Below, piece by piece: positions 54,651 to 64,000 of a DNA stretch of 64,000 nucleotides; position 1 is the stretch's first letter; the number at the start of each line of letters is the position of its first letter. The stretch comes from Magnolia sinica (lineage: Eukaryota; Streptophyta; Magnoliopsida; Magnoliales; Magnoliaceae). The translations under genes and the position numbers were made by a program. The notes beneath the pieces were generated by a model. It ran no database searches. It was not told the origin of the DNA and saw nothing but the letters and a program-made list of their open reading frames with translations. The DNA lies in NCBI RefSeq assembly GCF_029962835.1, contig NC_080582.1, positions 16,934,032-16,998,031 of the forward strand, given 5' to 3'.

Positions 54651-55626
54651 ACGAAGGAAGAAAGGAGAGGAGGGAAGTTTTTTTTGAGTTTGGAGGAGTG
54701 GGAGAGGTGGCTGCCGAACGTGGAGCAGGAAAAAGGAAGAAAGAGAAGACGTGAGGGAATGAGAGAGAGGTGTTCGGTTTGAGGGAAAAACGGAAGCAGC
54801 AACGGCTGTGCTTCCTGCGGGACGGACGGCTGGAGAGAGAGGTTTTCCTTTTTGTTTTTCTTTTATTTCCTTCCTTTAATGATTTTTTTCTTCTTCTCCT
54901 TTTTAGTTAGAATTTAATCCATATCATGTTCGGCTAAACCCCTTAGCTAGGGCTAAGGGGAGAAGCTTGTAGCGTGATGGGAAGATTTTTTTTGCCTTTA
55001 ATTCTATTTTAAACTGAATAGATTTGGTATTGGGTTGATTTTATGGGAATATTTTTTTTTGTTTTCTTTAATGGCATGTTGTGACTGAAATTACAATGGG
55101 TTTGCAATGGCTTTGAATATTCCTTTCCTTTTTATGTTTATGAAGTCAGGAACCCCTGTTGTTCATCATTGTCCCATGGGCATGGTAGGATGACAGTACC
55201 CCTTCCTAACCTTCATAATCATGTTGATTGATTGGTAATTAGATTAATTCTGTTGTTTGCTTTGTCTCATGGGCATGGTTTGGTGATGGAATCCATTCTA
55301 ATTCATCCATTCTTCATCTCTTGAAACCTATATCAATGGCAGTACAGTAAATTCTCATAATTTGTGATCCTGGCATACGATCTCCCTGATCTCTACAAGT
55401 GGATCCTCTGAATCCCTAGTTCCCTTTCTCTGAATTCCTGAAAGTCTTAGATAATTCTTCCACAATTATTCCTTAAATTATATTTGGTTTAAATCACATC
55501 TTAGTCTAGTTCTAGTTCTACTTGGTTTCAGATAACGTACAGGTATCAGTCCCTGTGGATTCGACCTCGGTCTTACCGAGTTTATTACTACATCACAACC
55601 CTGCACTTGGGGTGTGAACAAGTTTT

Positions 55627-55644
55627 TGGCGCCGTTGCCGGGGA
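55627..55644 (+). other. Primer-binding site of element 2 (tRNA-Asp)
   Basis: TGGCGCCGTTGCCGGGGA, six bases after the 5' LTR, identical to that of element 1. Confidence 0.92.
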
Positions 55645-56309
55645 CTGACGGTTACGTTTTTCTGAAATTAATTAGTTTTAGAATTAAGTTAGGATTAGGA
55701 TTTTACTTACTTTAGGATAGAAGTTTTTATTTTATTTTATTCTATTTTTAGAACTTAACTTGTTTCCTGTTTTATAGGATCTGGACATAAGTTTCTCAAT
55801 TGGTAATTCCTTCCTAATCTCTCTACTTTTTCATATTTTTAGGTTATCCCTTTCCCTTCTTAGAAATTAACTTTCTATTTTTGTTTTATTTTAGTAACTT
55901 TCTAATTCTAACACTTTTAGAAACTAATTTTGTTTCCTAATTTATTTTTAGAATATTTGTTTAGAAACTAACCTTCCTATTTTGTAGGCCTTTAAGATAG
56001 AAATTTCTAATTTGGTAAGCTCCTTCCCTACTCCCTATCTTTCAGTTCTCTTTTAATAATCTACTTTCTAGTTTAGATTTTTTCCAATTTATTTTAGAAA
56101 TCTCCACTTTCTTTTAAAAATTCCTTCTTTTAGAAATTGATTTACTGCCATCTTTCTTTTAGAATCTAACTTATTTTATTTTTATTTTGCAGGTCCTTAA
56201 CTTAGGACTCCAATTTGGTAATTTCTTTCCAACTCTCCCTTTTCTTTTTAGATTTTCATTTCTTTTCTTAGGATTAGGCTTTGAATTAGTTGAGGGCTGC
56301 GAGTGTTTC
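55645..56309 (+). other. Element 2 5' leader
   Basis: T-rich leader with many TTTTAGAAA words and no ORF. It corresponds to 42769-43543 of element 1 in reverse. Confidence 0.8.
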
Positions 56310-57860
56310 ATGCCCAAGTGGGCCCGTGACAACACTCGACGTCTCTTGACTGAAGGAGGATTAGTTGAGGGGTTGACTATCCATCGCAGGATTAGACACC
56401 GCTCGAAATCCCCTGAGTTAACTGAGGTTATGGCTGAAGACCAACCTCCTCTACTTCCACCCAGGGTGGAGGATACCCAGGATGAAAATGAGGTGCAACA
56501 GGCACCCCCGCCTCGTACTTTACGAGATTTTTTACAACCGACGGGAGTGAGTACGCCCTCATGCATGATTTTTCCTGAAAATACAGGACAAATGGACATC
56601 AAGCCAGGAGTTATCCAACTCCTTCCCAAATTCCATGGACTTGAATCAGAGAGTCCATATTTGCATTTGAAAGAGTTCGATGAAATTATAGCTACATTAT
56701 GTTTTCCTAATGTATCTGAGGATACAATTAGGCTGAAACTCTTTCCTTTTTCCTTGAAAGAGAAAGCTAAGACGTGGTTACATTCACTGCGTCCTAGATC
56801 CATTGGCATATGGAACGATATGCAGAGGGAATTCATAAAAAAATTCTTCCCACATCATAAAACGATTACCCTCAGAAAAGCGATTATGAACTTTGCCCAA
56901 AAGGAAGATGAAACATTCTTTCAATGTTGGGAAAGGTTCAAAGATTTGGTCAGTTCATGCCCACAACACGGATTTGAAACGTGGCGCATTACAAATTTTT
57001 TCTATGATGGACTGACATCTTCCATGCGCCAAATGGTCGAGACAATGTGTAATGGAGAGTTCATTAATAAAGATATCGACGAGGTATGGGACTACCTCGA
57101 TAGTTTGGCTGAAAAAACACAATCTTGGGACTATTACCCAAAGTCGAACACCACGGCCAGGCCGACTCAATTAAAGGAGAAAGGTGGATTATATCTCTTG
57201 AAAGAAGAGGATGATCTCAAGTGTAAAGTGACTACGCTCATAAGGAAAGTTGAGGCCATGGAAGGAAAGAAGGATAAGGTCAATGAAATTGTTTGCGGCA
57301 TCTGTGATTGCAACATTCACACAACTGAAAACTGTCCTACAATACCTGCCTTTCGAGGAGTGTTGAATGAACAAGCCAATGCCGTAAATAACTATCAAAG
57401 ACCTTTTACTGGGCCTAACTCCAACACATACAATCCTGGCTGGAAAAATCATCCAAACTTTAGTTGGAGGAATGGACAAACGGCGACTCCTCCAGGTTTC
57501 TTCAATCAAAATCCAAATCAAGTGAAACCTCAAGAGGAACCGGTTCAAAATCCCATACAAGAGCTGGCTCAGGCAATGCGGGGAATCACGGATTTTATGC
57601 AAAAGATAGATTCTCGTATGACGGTTATAGAAAAGGGGATGCTTCCTGCACAACCTCTCCCCAATCCTAAACCGCAGTATGAGAATAATGATCCCAGCTC
57701 TTCAAATCAGATGGGACATGCTAAATCCATCACCACTCTTAGGAGTGGGAAGATCATTGATAAAACTCTTCCGGTTAGGCCCGAAAAGCCTCAAGAACCA
57801 AAAGAGGACAACAATGATGGATCCAGTGATGCCCACAAAGAGTGGAACCGGAACTTTTAG
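56310..57860 (+). CDS. Gag polyprotein of element 2
   Basis: 516 codons if the ATG at 56310 (MPKWARDNTRRLL) is used. A longer frame opens at 56187, but its extra residues are the hydrophobic translation of the T-rich leader, so I reject it. IKPGVIQLLPKFHGLESESPYLHLKEFDEI, LRLFPFSLKEKAKTWLHSLRP-type helices, FIKKFFPHHKT, FAQKEDETFFQCWERFKDLVSSCPQHGFETWRITNFFYDGL form the retrotransposon gag domain. CGICDCNIHTTENC is an intact CCHC knuckle. The KSITTLRSGKIID marker lies near the end. Gag would form the particle and bind RNA. The frame stops at 57860, just before the protease, which is in another frame. Confidence 0.88.
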   Translation: MPKWARDNTRRLLTEGGLVEGLTIHRRIRHRSKSPELTEVMAEDQPPLLPPRVEDTQDENEVQQAPPPRTLRDFLQPTGVSTPSCMIFPENTGQMDIKPGVIQLLPKFHGLESESPYLHLKEFDEIIATLCFPNVSEDTIRLKLFPFSLKEKAKTWLHSLRPRSIGIWNDMQREFIKKFFPHHKTITLRKAIMNFAQKEDETFFQCWERFKDLVSSCPQHGFETWRITNFFYDGLTSSMRQMVETMCNGEFINKDIDEVWDYLDSLAEKTQSWDYYPKSNTTARPTQLKEKGGLYLLKEEDDLKCKVTTLIRKVEAMEGKKDKVNEIVCGICDCNIHTTENCPTIPAFRGVLNEQANAVNNYQRPFTGPNSNTYNPGWKNHPNFSWRNGQTATPPGFFNQNPNQVKPQEEPVQNPIQELAQAMRGITDFMQKIDSRMTVIEKGMLPAQPLPNPKPQYENNDPSSSNQMGHAKSITTLRSGKIIDKTLPVRPEKPQEPKEDNNDGSSDAHKEWNRNF

Positions 57861-58564
57861 AGAAGCCAGTTGCTCCATTCCCCCAACGGTTGGTTTCACC
57901 AAAACCTCTCTCTAACTCTCAGGATATCCTAGAGGTGTTGAAACAGGTGAAAGTCAACATTCCTCTACTTGATGTCGTTAAACAGATACCTTCATATGCC
58001 AAATTCCTAAAAGACTTATGCACGACCAAGCGACGGAAAATTATTCAAAAGAAAATCTTCTTGACTGAGAAAGTGAGTGTCATCCTGAAGCAAGACGTGC
58101 CGCAGAAATTCAAGGATCCCGGTAGCCCAACCATATCATGTGTAATCGGGAACCATCGAATTGATCACGCACTTCTTGACTTAGGAGCGAGCGTCAATCT
58201 GATTCCCTACTCGGTATACAAACAGTTATGTTTGGGTGAATTAAAACCCACCCTAACCACACTACAACTTGCTGATCGCTCTGTTCGTGTACCAAGAGGG
58301 ATAATTGAGGATGTGTTGGTCCAAGTTGATAGATTTTACTACCCTGTAGACTTTATCATCCTGGACACCGAACCCATCAATAACATGAGCACTCAGATTC
58401 CCGTCATTCTTGGTCGCCCATTCCTTGCCACGTCAAATGCAATTATCAATTGTAGGAATGGTATCATGACTATGTCTTTTGGAAATTTGACATTGGAGTC
58501 AAACATTTTTTCAATAACGGCAGCAACACAGAGGATGATGACGATTTCCACGACATTAACATGA
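57842..58564 (+). CDS. Aspartic protease region of element 2
   Basis: 240 codons, shifted relative to gag. VAPFPQRLVSPKP..NIPLLDVVKQIPSYAKFLKDLC, then ISCVIGNHRIDHALLDLGASVNLIPYSVYKQL with active-site Asp, DRSVRVPRGIIEDVLVQVDRFYYPVDFIILD, IPVILGRPFLATSNAIINCRNG. It cuts the gag-pol polyprotein. In element 1 gag and protease share one frame, so the shift here is a mutation or an assembly error rather than a lineage feature. Another shift follows near 58500. Confidence 0.85.
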   Translation: MEPELLEKPVAPFPQRLVSPKPLSNSQDILEVLKQVKVNIPLLDVVKQIPSYAKFLKDLCTTKRRKIIQKKIFLTEKVSVILKQDVPQKFKDPGSPTISCVIGNHRIDHALLDLGASVNLIPYSVYKQLCLGELKPTLTTLQLADRSVRVPRGIIEDVLVQVDRFYYPVDFIILDTEPINNMSTQIPVILGRPFLATSNAIINCRNGIMTMSFGNLTLESNIFSITAATQRMMTISTTLT

Positions 58565-58995
58565 TTGACTCTTTCGTGGAAGATACGACACCTCTGACCT
58601 TATCCTCCGACCATCTAGAGACGTGCCTGGCCCATTCCCATGATTTTGATGATGACATGATTAGGGAGACGTGCGCCTTGCTTGATACTGCACCGGTACT
58701 TGAAGTTAACCGATGGAGGCCACAATTTGAAGAATTACCACAAACTGATGTAGTGCCTCTACCGTCTAACCTCAAGCCGCCGAAGCTTGACCTAAAACCG
58801 TTGCCCTCTGATTTGAAATATGCCTATTTAGGTCAAGATGAGACATACCCGGTGGTGATCTCTGCCCACCTGGAGAAAGAACAGGAGAGTATGCTTATAT
58901 CTACTCTCATTGAGCATAAAGGAGCCACTAGGATGGACGAAATCGGAACACAAAGGAAACGAACCCACGATTTGTACTCAAAACAAAAACATTGA
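58561..58995 (+). CDS. Protease-RT linker of element 2
   Basis: 144 codons in a third frame: [42 protein letters not shown]. It aligns with element 1 (DPLETCLAQSGMDF..EVNALLDSTPILETEKWRAKVEPL), so it belongs to the polyprotein. The end ([15 protein letters not shown]) is out of frame with the RT that follows. Confidence 0.75.
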   Translation: MIDSFVEDTTPLTLSSDHLETCLAHSHDFDDDMIRETCALLDTAPVLEVNRWRPQFEELPQTDVVPLPSNLKPPKLDLKPLPSDLKYAYLGQDETYPVVISAHLEKEQESMLISTLIEHKGATRMDEIGTQRKRTHDLYSKQKH

Positions 58996-60607
58996 GGATA
59001 ATGCAAAATCAGCTCGGCAACCACAACGTAGACTAAATCCCAACATGAAGGAAGTGGTTAAGGCCGAGGTTCTTAAACTATTGGATGTGGGTATTATATA
59101 CCCTATATCTGATAGTCAATGGGTGAGTCCAACTCAAGTGGTCCCTAAGAAGTCCGGAATCACCATCGTGGCCAATGCTAATAATGAACTCGTGCCAACT
59201 AGAGTCACTACTGGTTGGAGAATGTGCATTGACTACAGGAAGTTGAATACCGTCACGAGGAAAGACCACTTCCCTTTACCATTCATTGATCAGATCCTGG
59301 AAAGGTTAGCTGGTCATTCCTATTACAGTTTTCTTGACGGGTATTCGGGCTATAACCAGATAGAGATAGCCCCTGAAGACCAGGAAAAGACCACATTTAC
59401 ATGTCCCTACGGCACCTTTGCTTACCGAAGGATGCCATTCGGACTATGTAATGCCCCTGCCACCTTTCAGCGATGTATGCTTAGTATCTTTTCTGATATG
59501 GTAGGACAATATCTAGAGGTCTTCATGGACGACTTCTCTGTTTACGGTCCATCTTTCAGCAAGTGCCTGGAAAGCCTTAAATGTGTGCTGAAAAGATGTG
59601 AAGAAAAGAAATTGGTACTTAATTGGGAGAAGTGCCATTTTATGGTTCAGAAGGGAATTGTCCTTGGGCATATCATCTTGTCCAAAGGAATCGAGGTAGA
59701 TAAGGCAAAAATCGATCTTATCTCTAACCTACCTCCACCTAAGAACATCAGAGACGTGCGATCCTTCTTAGGACACGCAGGATTTTACAGGCGATTCATA
59801 AAGGACTTTAGTCTTCTTTCTCGTCCTTTATGTAATCTTCTTCAAAAGGATGTTCCGTACGAGTGGACTGAGCAGTGCCAGGAAGCTTTCACCAAGCTTA
59901 AGGGCACGTTAACCACTGCACCTATCATGCAGCCACCCGACTGGAACCTTCCTTTTGAGCTTATGTGCGACGCTTCTGATTATGCTCTTGGGGCGGTCCT
60001 AGGCCAGAGAAAAGACAAGAAGCCCTACGTCATTCACTACGCAAGTAGGACTCTAAATCCTGCCCAAGTGAACTACTCGACTACGGAAAAGGAACTCTTA
60101 GCCGTAGTGTTCGCCTTGGATAAATTTAGGTCCTACCTGATCGGATCCAAGATCATTATATATACAGATCATGCGGCACTGAAGTATCTTCTTTCTAAGA
60201 ATGATTCTAAGCCCCGCTTGATAAGATGGATCCTTCTACTCCAAGAATTTGATTTGGAAATTAAAGATAAAAAGGGAGTAGAGAACGTAGTGGCTGATCA
60301 CCTTTCTCGCCTTAATACCCCTGATTCCCTTGAGGCGACCCATATCAATGACATGTTCCCTGATGAACAGCTGTTCAGAGTCTCCCATTCACCTTGGTTC
60401 GCTGATATTGCTAATTATCTTGCTACAGGTGCCATACCGACACAGTGGACTGCGCAAGATAAGAAGAAATTTTTCACCGAGGTGCGCAACTTTTTCTGGG
60501 ATGATCCTTACTTATTTAAATATTGCCCAGACCAAATTCTAAGGAGATGTGTACCAGACGATGAACAAGAGTGTCATCTTCTTTTGTCACTCTCAGGCCC
60601 ATGGTAG
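58910..60607 (+). CDS. Reverse transcriptase and RNase H of element 2
   Basis: 565 codons. [38 protein letters not shown] starts the RT, then [44 protein letters not shown] (first Asp), [38 protein letters not shown] (catalytic pair), [12 protein letters not shown]. RNase H begins at [20 protein letters not shown], with [19 protein letters not shown] (Glu) and [13 protein letters not shown] (Asp). The VVADHLSRL closing motif follows. All catalytic residues are present. The frame ends just inside the integrase zinc finger through one shift. Confidence 0.92.
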   Translation: MSIKEPLGWTKSEHKGNEPTICTQNKNIEDNAKSARQPQRRLNPNMKEVVKAEVLKLLDVGIIYPISDSQWVSPTQVVPKKSGITIVANANNELVPTRVTTGWRMCIDYRKLNTVTRKDHFPLPFIDQILERLAGHSYYSFLDGYSGYNQIEIAPEDQEKTTFTCPYGTFAYRRMPFGLCNAPATFQRCMLSIFSDMVGQYLEVFMDDFSVYGPSFSKCLESLKCVLKRCEEKKLVLNWEKCHFMVQKGIVLGHIILSKGIEVDKAKIDLISNLPPPKNIRDVRSFLGHAGFYRRFIKDFSLLSRPLCNLLQKDVPYEWTEQCQEAFTKLKGTLTTAPIMQPPDWNLPFELMCDASDYALGAVLGQRKDKKPYVIHYASRTLNPAQVNYSTTEKELLAVVFALDKFRSYLIGSKIIIYTDHAALKYLLSKNDSKPRLIRWILLLQEFDLEIKDKKGVENVVADHLSRLNTPDSLEATHINDMFPDEQLFRVSHSPWFADIANYLATGAIPTQWTAQDKKKFFTEVRNFFWDDPYLFKYCPDQILRRCVPDDEQECHLLLSLSGPW

Positions 60608-61685
60608 TCACTTTTCGCTAAAAAGACCATGGCCAAGATTCTCACAGTGTGGCTTTTATTGGCCCACTATGTTCAGGGACACTCATGAGTTTTGCAAAGC
60701 TTGTGAGCGTTGTCAGAAATTGGGAGCATTGTCCCGTCGAAATATGATGCCTTTGAATCCCATTCTTATCATTGAAGCATTTGATTGCTGGGGCATCGAT
60801 TTCATGGGACCATTCCCCCAATCGTTTGGAAATCTGTATATTTTGTTCGCCGTGGATTATGTCACTAAATGGGTTGAAGCGATTCCGTGTCGAAAGAATG
60901 ACCATCGCACGGTCATTAAATTCCTGAAAGAGAACATCCTTTCTCGATTCGGAACGCCTCGAGCCATCATTAGTGATGGGGGCTCACACTTTTGTAATAG
61001 ACCATTCGAGAGCTTAATGAAGAAATACGGTATCTCTCATAAGGTGAGCACCCCATACCATCCACAGACAAGTGGACAAGCTGAGATTTCTAATAGGGAG
61101 ATTAAACACATTTTGGAGAAAACGGTTAACCCTGATCGTAAGGATTGGTCAATCCAATTGATCGATGCCTTATGGGCATACCGTACTGCCTTTAAAACTC
61201 CTATTGGAATGTCTCCCTTTAGACTTGTCTATGGGAAAGCTTGTCACTTGCCTGTGGAGCTGGAACATAAAGCATACTGGGCGATCAAAAATCTTAATTT
61301 CAATCTAGACAACGCTGGCTCGCTACGCAAACTGCAGTTGAATGAACTTGAAGAAATCCGGAACGACGCATACGAGAATTCGAGAATTTACAAGGACAGG
61401 ATAAAGGCGTTTCATGATCAACATATTCTACGAAAATCATTCACGCCAGGCCAGAAAGTCCTTTTGTATAATTCTCGATTACATCTCTTTCCGGGTAAGC
61501 TTCGATCTCGTTGGACCGGCCCTTACATTGTTGTTACTGCTTATCCTCATGGGGCCGTCGAGATAAGATATCCCGACAATGGCAAGGAGTTTAAAGTAAA
61601 TGGACATCATTTAAAGCCATTTGTCGAGAAATTTGATTCAGAGGACATGTCCATGCCTCTGACTGATCCTGTTTACCAGGACTGA
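60549..61685 (+). CDS. Integrase of element 2
   Basis: 378 codons, real homology from about codon 8. [20 protein letters not shown] is the HHCC zinc finger. [12 protein letters not shown] (first Asp), [51 protein letters not shown] (second Asp, Glu) form the DDE core. [68 protein letters not shown] and [11 protein letters not shown] complete it. There is no chromodomain at the end, which argues against a chromovirus. It inserts the cDNA into the genome. Confidence 0.93.
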   Translation: MYQTMNKSVIFFCHSQAHGSHFSLKRPWPRFSQCGFYWPTMFRDTHEFCKACERCQKLGALSRRNMMPLNPILIIEAFDCWGIDFMGPFPQSFGNLYILFAVDYVTKWVEAIPCRKNDHRTVIKFLKENILSRFGTPRAIISDGGSHFCNRPFESLMKKYGISHKVSTPYHPQTSGQAEISNREIKHILEKTVNPDRKDWSIQLIDALWAYRTAFKTPIGMSPFRLVYGKACHLPVELEHKAYWAIKNLNFNLDNAGSLRKLQLNELEEIRNDAYENSRIYKDRIKAFHDQHILRKSFTPGQKVLLYNSRLHLFPGKLRSRWTGPYIVVTAYPHGAVEIRYPDNGKEFKVNGHHLKPFVEKFDSEDMSMPLTDPVYQD

Positions 61686-61778
61686 TCTCCTAGTCTGATG
61701 GAGGTATAGGTAGGTTTATCGCTTTCATAGGATTATGATAGTTGCTTTGGTCTGGCTGAAGACGTAAACTTAGCGCTC

Positions 61779-61794
61779 CTGGGAGGCAACCCAG
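61779..61794 (+). other. Conserved CTGGG-AGGCAA-CCCAG hairpin (element 2)
   Basis: Five-bp stem with six-base loop, 94 bases after the integrase stop, inside a stretch shared with element 1 (39865-39915). Confidence 0.65.
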
Positions 61795-61831
61795 CTCTTC
61801 ATTTCATTTCATTTTTATCATTAGTTAGTTC

Positions 61832-61965
61832 AATGTTTGTGGGTAACATTACTGCAAACCCTCACGAGACTACAACTCGTCCACTAGGGGTAACCTAGGG
61901 GTTTAAAGGCTTGTTGCATGCGCTAAATGCAATCGAGAGCACCTGTGAAAGTGGTATAGGTAGGA
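61832..61965 (+). ncRNA. Ultra-conserved 134-nt block (element 2 copy)
   Basis: Two differences in 134 positions against 39694-39827 of element 1. Visible stems are ACGAG-n7-CTCGT and TGCAT-n7-ATGCA. It has no ORF and lies between the integrase stop and the ACATTG/CAATGT hairpin. Function unknown; a packaging, export or 3'-processing signal is possible. Confidence 0.5.
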
Positions 61966-62127
61966 TTTTATTTTTGTTAGTTCTGTGTCACTTTCTCTCT
62001 CGTGCTGACCGGATTCCATGCTGCGATCTCTTGGAAAGTCTCTCACGATTCATCATCCAGGTACTATCTTCCCTTCACTCTTTCTTTACTTTTGTTGTCC
62101 TATGCGCATTCCATACTCATATCCTTT

Positions 62128-62170
62128 ACATTGAGGACAATGTAGCTTTTAAGTTGGGGGTGGGAGATTA
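62128..62170 (+). other. ACATTG/CAATGT hairpin and internal purine tract (element 2)
   Basis: ACATTG-AGGA-CAATGT at 62128-62143, then AAGTTGGGGGTGGGAGATTA at 62151-62170. The purine run resembles the real polypurine tract at 62986-62997, so it may act as a second plus-strand primer. Confidence 0.6.
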
Positions 62171-62985
62171 GGTTACCTAATCAGTATTTTCTTGAGCAAA
62201 AATTGTGAAAATTTTTAAATTTTTTCTGGACTTTCTGGTGAATTCAAAGTGATTGGACGACCATCTTTGATTTAGAATTACAGGATATGGAATGTTGGTG
62301 ATTTACTGCTCTTGGATTCAGTTGCTCGTTAGATTTCACAGTTAAGTTTAATTATTAATCCATGATTAGAAGTTGTAAACATTGATTGAGTCATGATTTC
62401 ACATGTCACATCTCGCTTACACATTAAGATTTCAGTTTGAAACTGATGGGTTAATTTGGTGATCAGTAAGCATAGAAGGAACCAACTTGAACAATTGCCC
62501 GTCAAGATCAATAAAAAGGAAGAGATACCATTGAAAAAGGTTAGGCAAAGAATCTTCACTATAGGTTTGCTCCCTATAAGTGTGGACTTCATTCCCCTTC
62601 TTGGTTTTCAGTCAAAAAAAAAAAAAAAAAAAAAAAAACTGAAGGAATGAAAAGATGATCTTTGAGGCAAGCTTTGGTTATTATGAATTCTCTTGTTGAT
62701 TACTAACGATATCCTGAAATAAAGAAATGAATATTAATGATGAAAGTTGGGATTACACTTTACATCTGTGGAACTCAATGTTTAGGATTATTTCTAATTA
62801 AGGGACTAATACTTTGAATGAAGTTTATCGTATGTTTGAGTCTAGGAGAGAGTAAGGCCCAACATTCATGAATTGTTGAATTCTGAATATCTAGATTGTT
62901 TTCCAAAATCACTCGAGTTCATAGAAATTCTCCTGTAATTCTCAACTTATTTTTCGCATACTTTGCTCGGGACTAGCAAAATGCT

Positions 62986-62997
62986 GGTTGGGGGTTG
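62986..62997 (+). other. Polypurine tract of element 2
   Basis: GGTTGGGGGTTG directly before the 3' LTR; same as in element 1. Confidence 0.88.
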
Positions 62998-64000
62998 TGT
63001 TGAGGGTCAAATATTGCATATCAGACCCATTTATTGCATAGATTTACAAGCATGACACCGTTTAATAGCCTAATTTAATTGAATTTGTGATGCAGGGCGT
63101 CTTCATGAGCTTGGACTGAGAAAGGACACTAAAAAGCATGGATTTACCGATCTGATGACACTAAAGCATGGGACGGACTCTAGAAGACCAAGAGCGACGA
63201 AATTATACACCAGGGGTCCGCAGAAATCGAGGAATCGAAGCTCAAGTGGCCTGAAAAGTGTCCAGAACGCAAGATCACGGGGTTCCTGTCATCTGATGGG
63301 TTCGAAACTCCATACGTGGCCTGAGGACCATAAATGAACCGTACACGTGAAATTTCATCCATTGGATCTCTCTGGAAGTGGTCCAATGCACAGATCAGCC
63401 CCTTTAATTGTTATGTGGGACCCGCCTGATATCTGTATATGCTTCAAAGTTGGTCTAGACGGTCTAAATGAGATGGCAAAGCGGATGGATGGATTGGATT
63501 TTGCTGACACATCAAGGTGGGGCCCGTATGCGATGTGTGTGTGCACAGAACATACAGACCCGAGCCGCACCGAGTCAACAGACGCGGGTCAGCAGCGCTG
63601 ACCCGCGTTTCCTTCCCAAACACGGCAGCAGCCGTTTCGCACCGCGTACGAACGGACGACGTCCGTTTTACGGATCGTTGTGGGCCCCACTCAACCCCCA
63701 GTTTGATGATCCAAACCGTCCATTGGATCCGTAGGATGGCTAAGACCCTCACCTAGGTGTTTTTTCTCCACCATGCAACCTATCGCGCGTTCCTAGCCGC
63801 TTAACGCAGAACGGGCGGTGAAATTCAAAAATACAGTGGACCGCATCAACGGACAACCAAAACCGTCCATCTCCAACCAGAATTCCGAGACGAATCCAAC
63901 CGACGGAGTGGATTTCCTCCCCAGCATCATTCAGGGCCTCCACCAACATCCCAGCCGAGCTCTGTTCGCGCAGCCGGGACTTCCGGGCCGTTCCTTGATC
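62998..64000 (+). repeat. Element 2, 3' LTR (truncated by the window end)
   Basis: First 1003 bases, matching 53408-54411 with four differences: one extra C at about 63422, one T fewer at about 63668, T to C at about 63885, and one base fewer at about 63955. Confidence 0.95.

Larger units (their letters stand above)
53408..55620 (+). repeat. Element 2, 5' LTR
   Basis: 2213 bases from TGTTGAGGGTCAAATATTGC to GGGGTGTGAACA. TATA-like CTATATAAAA at 54641-54650. A perfect hairpin is at 53991-54017. GTGGGGCCC words occur at about 53927 and GTGGGCCCCAC at about 54090. Confidence 0.95.
61686..62985 (+). other. Element 2 3' non-coding region
   Basis: No env-like ORF. Contains the conserved blocks listed separately and a poly(A) run at 62614-62638. 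It aligns in order with 38607-39978 of element 1. Confidence 0.8.
53408..64000 (+). mobile_element. Athila-like Ty3/gypsy retrotransposon (element 2), runs off the window
   Basis: 5' LTR 53408-55620, tRNA-Asp primer site, gag, protease, RT-RNase H, integrase, conserved 3' non-coding region, polypurine tract and the first 1003 bases of the 3' LTR. The left flank is AAATC; the right flank is outside the window. Over the shared part the LTRs differ at only four places (three single-base indels, one substitution), so insertion is recent. No env-like frame lies between integrase and the 3' LTR. The lineage call (Athila-like) rests on the primer site and gag type. Confidence 0.95.

Noticed and set aside
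56187-56309. N-terminal extension of gag with a hydrophobic, membrane-like segment
   Set aside because: It is the T-rich retroelement leader read in frame; the real start is most likely the ATG at 56310.
61686-62985. Env-like gene expected in some Athila elements
   Set aside because: No long open frame in the interval; only short frames such as 61911-62171 over conserved non-coding sequence.

Overview
This is a window of nuclear DNA from a flowering plant. Nearly all of it is transposable-element sequence, plus one small tandem gene family. The evidence for a plant is: LTR retrotransposons with a primer-binding site matching plant tRNA-Asp, Ty1/copia and Ty3/gypsy polyproteins of plant type, plant-type L1 LINEs with an RRM in ORF1, PIF/Harbinger and hAT MITEs, a tRNA-derived SINE, and a plant-specific B3 DNA-binding family. 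The very abundant words GTGGGGCCCAC and GATGGACGG..TGGAT remind me of magnoliid genomes (Lauraceae/Magnoliaceae). That is memory, not proof.

Left part (1-28000): a cluster of four B3-domain genes, all on the + strand. Copies 2 (10457-11017) and 4 (23997-24557) are intact single-exon genes of 186 codons. Copies 1 (2072-9336) and 3 (15292-15834) share an in-frame stop at codon 16, and copy 1 is also split by a Ty1/copia element (2081-8788) inserted after the second codon. The genes sit in diverged segmental duplications. The upstream block is shared by copies 1 and 3, and its proximal part also by copy 4. A downstream block is shared by copies 2, 3 and 4. Each duplicate carries private insertions (hAT MITEs, a solo LTR). 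A copia pol remnant, a SINE with a perfect 17-bp target duplication, minisatellites and several foldback MITEs fill the gaps.

Middle part (28000-36091): mostly decayed LINE sequence. A + strand LINE ORF1 (RRM, then a probable DUF4283-like domain) is split by a 1.86-kb non-autonomous PIF/Harbinger element with TTA target duplications. The 3' half of a second, minus-strand LINE follows (end of RT, zf-RVT, RNase H).

Right part (36092-64000): nested insertions. The minus-strand LINE is cut by a solo LTR, which is itself cut twice: by a complete but RT/integrase-deleted Athila-like Ty3/gypsy element (36373-45781, minus, TSD GTAAG), and by a 5.9-kb LTR-like element full of degenerate 34-bp GGGCC repeats (45803-51711). 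The LINE resumes at 52092 and is cut again at 53408 by a second Athila-like element (+), which carries gag, protease, RT-RNase H and integrase and runs off the window inside its 3' LTR.

The most unusual signal is non-coding. The two Athila-like elements differ at roughly a quarter of positions in a sampled protease stretch, but share a 134-nt block downstream of pol with only two differences, plus small hairpins downstream of pol and in the LTR U3. One of the U3 hairpins has arms that covary. This looks like a conserved cis-acting RNA or DNA element, kept even by the non-autonomous copy.
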